Source: Alphaproteobacteria bacterium
GTDB taxonomy: Bacteria > Pseudomonadota > Alphaproteobacteria > Micropepsales > Micropepsaceae
NCBI GenBank assembly: GCA_025350465.1
Contig: JANXXU010000002.1
Coordinates: forward strand, 62,001-126,000
DNA length: 64,000 bases
Direction of reading: 5' to 3'
A program made the translations under genes and the position numbers. Position 1 is the first letter of the stretch. Each line of letters begins with the position of its first letter. Below the pieces are notes generated by a model. The model saw nothing but the letters and a program-made list of their open reading frames with translations. It did no database searches and was not told where the DNA came from. Below are positions 58,471-64,000 of this stretch, piece after piece.

Positions 58471-58841
58471 GATGATCGCACGCGATCGCGATAAGTGCAG
58501 GTTTCGCCCAGCGAATCTCGGCGCACCGTGACGGACGCGAGTTCGGGAAGCGAGTGTCTGAGCACGTCGAAGATGAAGCGCGCGAGGCGTTCAAGCGTCG
58601 GCTGTTCGAGACCCTTGATTTCATTCAAGAGGTGATGGTCGAGGCGCGCGCGGACATCTGCGACAGCGGCATCGATCTCGGCGAAATCGCGTATCCAGCC
58701 GGTTGTCGCATCGGCCGCACCTTCGAGCGTCACGACCGCGACAAAGGAGTGGCCGTGCAGACGCGCGTTCGGGTGGCCCTTCTCCGCGGTCGGCAGAAAG
58801 TGCGCCGCGTCGAAACGAAATTCTTTTGAGATGATGATCAT
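58467..58841 (-). CDS. queD: 6-Carboxytetrahydropterin synthase-like protein, catalytic Cys replaced
   Basis: A 124-residue T-fold enzyme: FRFDAAHFLP (first His), GHPNARLHGHSFVAVVTLEG (two zinc His), WIRDFAEIDAAV, LDHHLLNEIKGLEQPT and the terminal GETCTYR. Usual QueD converts 7,8-dihydroneopterin triphosphate to CPH4. In typical enzymes a Cys stands four residues before the HGH (KCGRLHGH); here the segment reads PNARLHGH, so Asn occupies that place. The zinc ligands and the catalytic His/Asp/Glu remain. The start at 58841 precedes the first strand. First gene after the REP doublet. Confidence 0.85.
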   Translation of the reverse strand: MIIISKEFRFDAAHFLPTAEKGHPNARLHGHSFVAVVTLEGAADATTGWIRDFAEIDAAVADVRARLDHHLLNEIKGLEQPTLERLARFIFDVLRHSLPELASVTVRRDSLGETCTYRDRVRSS

Positions 58842-58888
58842 GGGTGCGGCGCCCAAGAGCAAACACTGCCGCGGTCGGCATTCTCAAG

Positions 58889-59071
58889 ACCCCTCTCCCT
58901 TCCGGAATCGGAAGGGAGAGGGGTCCGGGGTGAGGGATGGCCGTCGTGCGATGTTGGATGGGGTAGGTGTGCATCGGAGCCGAGGCAAGTCTCATCAACC
59001 CATGCGTGGCGGGTCGGCCTTCCCTCACCCCCAACCCCTCTCCCTTCCAGAAGGTGGAAGGGAGAGGGGTG
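58889..59071. repeat. REP-like doublet element (about 183 bp)
   Basis: Facing palindromes at 58889-58940 and 59019-59071, same organisation as 7073-7254 and 15956-16135. It lies between queE and queD on the same strand and could weaken transcription between them or end a transcript. The 274-base gap holds nothing else. Confidence 0.75.
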
Positions 59072-59115
59072 GTGTGAGCAAATCGCGACTGCGACTCGTG
59101 GGACGACTGTTCGCA

Positions 59116-59763
59116 TCACTTCAGACCCACCCATTTGTGCGTTTGGAGCGACAGCCGCCAGCGCGGATGCGCCATGCAATAGCGCGCGGCCGCTTCCATG
59201 TTGGCTTGCGTCTGGTCGCCCCACATCGGCTGCAACAATAGATTGTCGAAGGCGAGCTGTGCAAAGCGCTCGGGCTCGGCGCCGACTTGCGGATAGACGA
59301 GCTTCAATTCTTGGCCACGCGTTTGCACAAGCGGCGCGCCGGCCTTTGGGCTAACGCAGATCCAATCGACGCCGGTCGGCGCCGCGATCGTGCCGTTGGT
59401 TTCGATCGCGATTTCAAAACCGTGTGCGTGGACGGCGTCGGTCAACCCGTCGTCGAGCTGTAGCAACGGTTCGCCTCCCGTGAAGACGACATAGGGCTTG
59501 CCTTCACCCTTTGCCTCTTTTTTCGCAGGCCAACGCGCGGCGATGGCGTGCGCGAGTGCTTTCGCATCTTCGAACTTGCCACCGCCCTCGCCGTCCGTGC
59601 CGACGAAATCGGTGTCGCAGAATTTGCATATGGCTTGGCTGCGATCATTCTCACGGCCCGACCAAAGATTGCAGCCGGCAAAGCGGCAGAACACAGCCGG
59701 GCGGCCGGCGCGAAGGCCCTCACCTTGCAGCGTGTAGAAAATTTCTTTTACGGCGTAGGACAT
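59116..59763 (-). CDS. queE: 7-Carboxy-7-deazaguanine synthase (radical SAM)
   Basis: A 215-residue short radical-SAM enzyme making CDG from CPH4. The cluster Cys motif is unusual for radical SAM but right for QueE: Cys in FAGCNLW, then 14 residues on, CKFC (CX14CX2C). FYTLQGEGLRAGRPAVFCRF precedes it; VFTGGEPLLQLDDGLTDAVH and FEIAIETNGTIAAPTGVDWI follow. The start at 59763 gives MSYAVKEIFYTLQGEG; 2 bases separate it from queC. Confidence 0.94.
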   Translation of the reverse strand: MSYAVKEIFYTLQGEGLRAGRPAVFCRFAGCNLWSGRENDRSQAICKFCDTDFVGTDGEGGGKFEDAKALAHAIAARWPAKKEAKGEGKPYVVFTGGEPLLQLDDGLTDAVHAHGFEIAIETNGTIAAPTGVDWICVSPKAGAPLVQTRGQELKLVYPQVGAEPERFAQLAFDNLLLQPMWGDQTQANMEAAARYCMAHPRWRLSLQTHKWVGLK

Positions 59764-59765
59764 GA

Positions 59766-60470
59766 TCAGTGGGCGGACTTGTAGCGGTTCCAGCCATTGG
59801 CCCGCAATTCGCACGCCGGACAAGCGGCGCAGCCATAACCCCATTCGTGCCGCTTGGTGCGATCGCCGCGATAGCAGGAATGGGTTTCTTCCACGATCAG
59901 GTCGACGAGATCCTTGCCGCCGAGTTCTTCCGCCAGGGCCCAGGTCGCCGCCTTGTCGCGCCACATCAGCGGCGTGTGGATGACGAGACGCGCATCGAGG
60001 CCGAGATTGAGCGTCACTTGCAAACTCTTCAGCGTGTCGTCGCGGCAATCGGGATAGCCCGAATAATCGGTCTCACACATCCCGCCGACGAGATGTTTGA
60101 CGCCCCGGCGATAGGCGAGCGCGCCGGCGGCGGCAAAGAAGAGAATATTGCGCCCCGGCACGAAGGTCGTCGGCAGACCGTTGCTCGCCAGCTTTATCTC
60201 GGTCTCGCTCGTCATCGCCGTCTCGCCGAGCGCCGGCACAATCGAAAGATCGAGGCGATGGTCGGGTCCGAGATTGGCAGCCCAGTTCGAAAATTGTTGC
60301 TTCAGCTTGGCGAGAAACCGCGGCCGGCAGTCAAGCTCGACGGCGTGGCGCTGGCGGTAGTCGAAGCCGATCGTTTCAACGACCGCGAAATTCGCCAGCG
60401 CCCAGGCGAGACAGGTCGCCGAATCCTGTCCACCGGAAAATAGCACCAATGCACTCTGCTCTTCGCTCAC
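59766..60470 (-). CDS. queC: 7-Cyano-7-deazaguanine synthase
   Basis: A 234-residue PP-loop ATPase converting CDG, ammonia and ATP to preQ0. PP-loop [20 protein letters not shown] at about 7-26; zinc Cys at THSCYRGD and [13 protein letters not shown]. The start is GTG 60470 ([13 protein letters not shown]); GTG 60476 two codons upstream is possible. The ATG at 60527 would put 19 unusual residues ahead and lies under the divergent ketosynthase leader. First gene of the que run. Confidence 0.92.
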   Translation of the reverse strand: MSEEQSALVLFSGGQDSATCLAWALANFAVVETIGFDYRQRHAVELDCRPRFLAKLKQQFSNWAANLGPDHRLDLSIVPALGETAMTSETEIKLASNGLPTTFVPGRNILFFAAAGALAYRRGVKHLVGGMCETDYSGYPDCRDDTLKSLQVTLNLGLDARLVIHTPLMWRDKAATWALAEELGGKDLVDLIVEETHSCYRGDRTKRHEWGYGCAACPACELRANGWNRYKSAH

Positions 60471-60569
60471 GCACACAATTCTCTCGAAATTCGGCCGGAC
60501 ATTGGGGGGATGCAGCGCCAAGTGCAATGGGCTAAAACTCGCTCACACAAAGCCCCGGGAGTTAACCCT

Positions 60570-61694
60570 TTGACGGCAATCGCGATCAGCGGCACGGGCC
60601 TCTACACGCCACCCTACTCGATCAGCAACGAAGAGCTTGTCGCCTCATTCAACGCCTACGTGAAGAGATATAACGCCAGCCACGCGACCGAGATCGCGGC
60701 CGGCAAGCGGCCGGCGCTTGCGGAGTCTTCGACCGAATTCGTCGTCAAGGCGTCAGGCATCAAGAGCCGGTTCGTCGTCGAAAAGGACCACATCCTCGAT
60801 CCCGACGTGATGTGCCCGCGCATCCCCGAACGGGCGAACGATCAGCTCTCCATTCTCGCCGAAATGTCGGTGGCCGCGGCGAAGGACGCGCTGGCGCAGG
60901 CCGGGCGGAAAGCGTCGGACATCGACTGTGTGATCGTCGCCTGTTCGAACTTGCAGCGCGCCTATCCGGCGATCGCGATCGAGGTGCAGAACGCCCTCGG
61001 GTGCGGCGGCTTCGGCTTCGATATGAATGTTGCTTGTTCGTCGGCGACATTCGGCATGCAAGCGGCGGCCGACATGATCCGCGCAGGCAACGCGCACGCT
61101 GCACTCGTCGTCAACCCGGAGATCTGCTCCGGGCACTTGAACTTCCGCGACCGCGACAGCCATTTCATTTTCGGCGATGTGGCAACGGCGAGCGTGCTTG
61201 AACCTGCATCGTCCGCCCGCGGCAAACACGCGTGGGAGATCGTCAGCACCAAACTAAAGACGCAATTCTCCAACAACATCCGCAACAATTTCGGCTTCTT
61301 GAACCGCGCGGCGCCCGAGGGCGCAGGCAAGTCCGACAAACTCTTCGTGCAGGAGGGTCGCAAGGTCTTCAAGGAAGTCGTGCCAATGGTGGCCGAACTG
61401 ATCCTTCAGCATCTGGCGGAAATGAAAATCGAGCCGTCCGGCATCAAACGCTTCTGGCTGCACCAGGCGAATTTGGGCATGAACGAATTCATCGCGCGGC
61501 GCGTTTTGGGCCGCGACCCCTCGCCCGCCGAAGCGCCGGTGATCTTGGATACCTATGCGAACACGAGCTCAGCCGGGTCGGTGATCGCATTCCACAAATA
61601 CAATGACGACCTCGCCGCCGGCGACCTCGGCGTCATCTGTTCCTTCGGCGCGGGCTATAGCGCGGGTAGCGTGATCGTGAAAAAAATCGGCTAG
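60570..61694 (+). CDS. Beta-ketoacyl-ACP synthase III-like protein (PA3286 type)
   Basis: A 374-residue ketosynthase of the long FabH-like group. Catalytic Cys in [13 protein letters not shown], His in [13 protein letters not shown], Asn in [11 protein letters not shown]. The N-terminal [20 protein letters not shown] with the insert [20 protein letters not shown], and [16 protein letters not shown], match the group with Pseudomonas PA3286, which feeds beta-oxidation intermediates into fatty-acid synthesis. TTG 60570 is the start by homology and by GGGAG 8 bases upstream; an ATG at 60510 gives an atypical leader. Divergent from queC. Confidence 0.87.
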   Translation: MTAIAISGTGLYTPPYSISNEELVASFNAYVKRYNASHATEIAAGKRPALAESSTEFVVKASGIKSRFVVEKDHILDPDVMCPRIPERANDQLSILAEMSVAAAKDALAQAGRKASDIDCVIVACSNLQRAYPAIAIEVQNALGCGGFGFDMNVACSSATFGMQAAADMIRAGNAHAALVVNPEICSGHLNFRDRDSHFIFGDVATASVLEPASSARGKHAWEIVSTKLKTQFSNNIRNNFGFLNRAAPEGAGKSDKLFVQEGRKVFKEVVPMVAELILQHLAEMKIEPSGIKRFWLHQANLGMNEFIARRVLGRDPSPAEAPVILDTYANTSSAGSVIAFHKYNDDLAAGDLGVICSFGAGYSAGSVIVKKIG

Positions 61695-61943
61695 AACCAA
61701 GATCGACCTCGGTCGCTACAGGGGTCAGGCAACTGCACGCGGATGTCGTCGCGCAACGCGACGCAGCAAACCTAAGAGGCGAATTGGACCATACCCGTGC
61801 GCGGCGCACGCGAACTACCTTGTCTGTCTGCCCACGTCGAAAGCCAATTTGCGGTATCTGAAACAATAACACCAAGACCGCTGTTTCATCGTATAATGAT
61901 CGTTCCACGCTTGGCAGGTGCCGACCTGCGCTTGGGGCGAACC

Positions 61944-62474
61944 ATGGCGAGCGCCGAAGTTGCGAAGGACAGTCGGGGCCCACGGCATATTCTAAGATGG
62001 GCCGGGCTCGCGGCGGCCGCAGGCCTCGGGCTCGTTGTTGTTGCCCGGTTGGGCGAGGCGATACGGCAACCGCCGAGCGGTCCGACCGTGGCGCGATACG
62101 GCATATCGCAGTCGCACTGCACTCAGTTCATTGCGCTCGCTAAAGCGAAATTCGGTTCTGATTGGAAGTACCGGCTCGATCCGCGTGACACGACATGCGC
62201 GGCACAAATCCAGCAGGAGTGGGAGCATCAATGGAATCCCCGTTTTCCTTCGGAACCGCTGCAGCAACCGACCGTGACGATCAGCGCACCGATTGCGCCA
62301 GCGGTTGATGCAGGCCCCTCACCCATCGACACACACCTTCTCAACCCGGAAACGTATTGCCTGAATGTCATCTCGCTGGCCCAGGCGCGTTACAAGACCG
62401 ATTGGGCCCTTAGAGTCACGCCGGCTGAAGCAGCGAGTTGCGGCGTGCAGATTGAAAAGGCCGCAAGTCAGTGA
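61944..62474 (+). CDS. Single-span membrane protein of unknown function
   Basis: A 176-residue protein with a short cytoplasmic part, one span (about 18-40, ILRWAGLAAAAGLGLVVVAR) and a periplasmic region with two similar halves: HCTQFIALAKAKFGSDWKYR and YCLNVISLAQARYKTDWALR. Both halves have Cys-x-(Q/N) followed by A-(K/R)-(F/Y)-x-x-D-W, and each ends in a second Cys, so it is an internal duplication of about 90 residues with likely disulfides. The family is unknown to me. ATG 61944 is preferred; an ATG at 61896 is possible. Confidence 0.65.
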   Translation: MASAEVAKDSRGPRHILRWAGLAAAAGLGLVVVARLGEAIRQPPSGPTVARYGISQSHCTQFIALAKAKFGSDWKYRLDPRDTTCAAQIQQEWEHQWNPRFPSEPLQQPTVTISAPIAPAVDAGPSPIDTHLLNPETYCLNVISLAQARYKTDWALRVTPAEAASCGVQIEKAASQ

Positions 62475-62514
62475 AGAATCGGCCGGAGGTTGGCCGCCGA
62501 GCGATCCGGTCCCG

Positions 62515-62805
62515 ATGACATCGTCTGTTCGCGACAATCCAAGCCGCCATCGGTTCGAGATCGACGTCGATGGCGTCATCGCGTTCAGCGTGTATCGGCA
62601 CGAACCGGGTGTTGTCACATTCGTTCACACCGAGGTTCCGGACGCCCTTTCGGGGCGCGGAGTTGGCTCGAAGGTGGCTCAAGGCGCACTCGAAATCGTG
62701 CGTGCCCGTGGCGAAAAAGTGATCGCCGAGTGCCCTTTCATTGCCGGTTACATCAAAAAACATCTCGAATTCCAGGACCTGCTGGTCGGACGCGGATCGA
62801 TCTGA
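62515..62805 (+). CDS. GNAT-like N-acetyltransferase (YjdJ type)
   Basis: A 96-residue minimal GNAT of the Acetyltransf_CG (PF14542) group: RFEIDVDGVIAFSVYRHEPG, VVTFVHTEVPDALSGRGVGS (acetyl-CoA loop GRGVGSKV), ALEIVRARGEKVIAECPFIA, YIKKHLEFQDLL. The family is small and widespread, function unknown. ATG 62515 fits its usual start. Confidence 0.85.
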   Translation: MTSSVRDNPSRHRFEIDVDGVIAFSVYRHEPGVVTFVHTEVPDALSGRGVGSKVAQGALEIVRARGEKVIAECPFIAGYIKKHLEFQDLLVGRGSI

Positions 62806-62927
62806 TCGGCAATCCATGCCGGTTGGCGGCGTTGCAATGAGAGCCGCGATATCCTACGGCGGTGTTGTCATGGGGAATCGGATCGCTTGGCGGCGTTGCC
62901 GGCGCCCCTCGGTCAGTTTGGGCATTC

Positions 62928-64000
62928 ATGGCGGCAAAGCCGGTCTTCTTCGATCCGACGGGTAAACGGGCGCGGCGTGTCTCGTTCGTGGCCTGGTCGC
63001 TGGCGGTCTTGAGCACGCTCCTGTTCGTGGCTTTTGTCGCGAGCATGCTGGTCGTACCGGTATTGCCCGGGGTCGACTTTCGCCGTGTTCATACCGGGGC
63101 GATCAAGACGCCACCGAACGGCGTGCCCGTCGCGCCAGGCCTCTTGAGGCACGCGGCGGCGCTTGCCGCCGATGTCCGGGCGCGCCAGCACGGCATACCG
63201 CGTGCCATCCATCCCAAGATCATGCCTGTGACCCCGGCCACGCGTAGGCCGCATCCGGCGTTTCTTCCGCCGAACCGGACCAAACCGCTGACGATCGGCT
63301 TCTATGTCAATTGGGACGACAGCAGCTATGCCTCGCTGCGCCGTTCCCTGCCCTCGCTCGATTGGGTCGTGCCGGCTTGGCTCACCATGGGCGGCGCGGA
63401 AATGGCGCTAGCCATCGAAGTCGACCCCAAGGCGCTCGATCTCATCCATCGCGTTAAGCCGGACATGCCGATCCTGCCACTTCTGCAAAATTCGCAGAAC
63501 GATGTCTGGGACGGTAAGGGCCTGGCCAAGCTGTTGTCGGACAAGGTCGTGCGCGCGAAACGCATCCAAGAAATCGCGGCCTTTGTCGAGCAATACAAAC
63601 TGCAGGGCGTGACAATCGACTTTGAAGAAGTACCGTCGGCAGCGCAGCCGGACCTTCAGGCTTTTATCGGCGAGCTGCAGGCGCAATTCGCGCCGCATCG
63701 TTGGGTCGTTGCCATGGCCGTTCCCTTCGACGACGACAGCTGGAACTACGATATTTATGCAGCGCGCACCGATTATCTCATGCTGATGGCATATGATGAG
63801 CATTGGGCAGGTGGAAAGCCCGGCAGCATTGCCGCGCAAGCGTGGTTCGAAGAAAAGCTTGAGAAGCGGATGGCCAAGCTCGATCCCGAGCACACGATCA
63901 TTGCTCTGGGCAACTACGGCTACGATTGGGTCAAGGGGCAAGAGGCCAGCGACCTGACATTCCAGGAAGCGGTCTTGGCCGCGCGCGACTCCGACGCCGA
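62928..64000 (+). CDS. GH18-domain membrane enzyme, N-terminal part (runs off the window)
   Basis: At least 357 residues. N-terminal cytoplasmic KPVFFDPTGKRARRVSFVAW, one span (about residues 21-43), then a periplasmic GH18-type domain: LTIGFYVNWDDSSYASLRRS, GVTIDFEEVPSAAQPDLQAF (catalytic Glu of the DxE motif, one acidic residue altered), YLMLMAYDEHWAGGKPGSIA. This layout is that of a trifunctional GH18-polysaccharide deacetylase-glycosyltransferase of about 1,100 residues, acting on beta-linked N-acetylglucosamine polymers; only the first domain is visible, so the rest is inference. Confidence 0.75.
   Translation, partial: MAAKPVFFDPTGKRARRVSFVAWSLAVLSTLLFVAFVASMLVVPVLPGVDFRRVHTGAIKTPPNGVPVAPGLLRHAAALAADVRARQHGIPRAIHPKIMPVTPATRRPHPAFLPPNRTKPLTIGFYVNWDDSSYASLRRSLPSLDWVVPAWLTMGGAEMALAIEVDPKALDLIHRVKPDMPILPLLQNSQNDVWDGKGLAKLLSDKVVRAKRIQEIAAFVEQYKLQGVTIDFEEVPSAAQPDLQAFIGELQAQFAPHRWVVAMAVPFDDDSWNYDIYAARTDYLMLMAYDEHWAGGKPGSIAAQAWFEEKLEKRMAKLDPEHTIIALGNYGYDWVKGQEASDLTFQEAVLAARDSDA

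Noticed and set aside
60471-60569. PreQ1 riboswitch ahead of queC
   Set aside because: No preQ1-I or preQ1-II pattern recognised in this 99-base divergent gap.
1-64000. CRISPR arrays, tRNA and rRNA genes
   Set aside because: No regularly spaced direct repeats, no cloverleaf-like TTCGA-arm contexts and no rRNA sequence noticed by eye; a tRNAscan or Infernal run would be decisive.

Overview
The window reads as one contiguous stretch of a high-GC alphaproteobacterial chromosome. The pointers are a Usg-family protein, DUF2842, a CtaA/Cox15-type haem A synthase, the ygfZ-tag neighbourhood, DUF5681, and short GC-rich intergenic palindromes of the kind common in that class. I cannot name the genus. 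I found no rRNA, tRNA or CRISPR array. Most of the window is compact metabolic and housekeeping DNA; accessory DNA is concentrated at about 3.1-6.2 kb and 11.2-13.9 kb, with smaller patches at 27.6-29 kb and 31.9-33.2 kb.

Region by region. 0-2.9 kb: end of an aldo/keto reductase, an SDR, and a CoA-binding protein overlapping metY (O-acetylhomoserine sulfhydrylase). 3.1-6.2 kb: a graveyard of toxin-antitoxin modules. It holds a DUF5681 protein, a 65-bp degenerate copy of part of metY, a brnTA module whose toxin has a frameshift and no normal start but whose promoter/operator palindrome is perfect, a HicA-like toxin stopped by an in-frame TGA with its HTH antitoxin intact, and a second brnA lacking its DNA-binding half. 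6.2-11.1 kb: methyltransferase, M13 metallopeptidase, SDR, GST. 11.18-13.90 kb: a complete IS1595-family transposon (25-bp inverted repeats with 2 mismatches, 8-bp target duplication) whose transposase is followed by four co-directional passenger genes, including a PIN-domain toxin and a large putative partner. It lies just upstream of an XRE regulator/membrane-protein pair and probably splits that pair's promoter. 14.8-18.6 kb: haem A synthase, NIPSNAP/ArsR divergent pair with a 16-bp palindrome between them, Asp/Glu racemase, DUF2842. 18.6-20.9 kb: alkane monooxygenase and a divergent AraC-type regulator. 20.9-27.5 kb: HerA-like ATPase, argC, hydrolase-like protein, META protein, SDR, Hsp70-like protein, GST. 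27.6-33.2 kb: unknown membrane protein, secreted protein, SPFH protein, nitronate monooxygenase-like enzyme, unknown protein, ParDE-type pair. 33.2-37.3 kb: VOC-GNAT fusion, LysE exporter, feruloyl-CoA synthase, Gre factor. 37.7-44.2 kb: lipoprotein, DUF2061, cytochrome c, proline-rich protein, GFA protein, and a PadR-secreted protein-TolC cluster. 44.6-53.9 kb: acrylyl-CoA reductase-like MDR, Usg, a minus-strand operon (GT9, GT4, asnB, dihydroorotase-like), then ygfZ-VOC-tag and an HCCA-isomerase-like protein. 53.9-60.5 kb: queuosine-precursor genes queC, queE, queD, queF with a GFA gene inside the run and two secreted proteins behind. 60.5-64 kb: a FabH-like ketosynthase, two small proteins and the start of a GH18-type membrane enzyme that leaves the window.

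How the genes work together. The clearest pathway is preQ0/preQ1 synthesis (queDECF, all minus strand). AlkB with its AraC-type regulator suggests medium-chain alkane oxidation, and feruloyl-CoA synthase suggests use of plant phenolics, which fits a soil or rhizosphere lifestyle. The two glycosyltransferases with asnB look like cell-surface glycan assembly. Three dispersed elements of nearly constant length (about 180 bp, each two facing palindromes) recur between genes. The most notable structure is the five-gene IS1595-type transposon carrying a PIN-based cassette.
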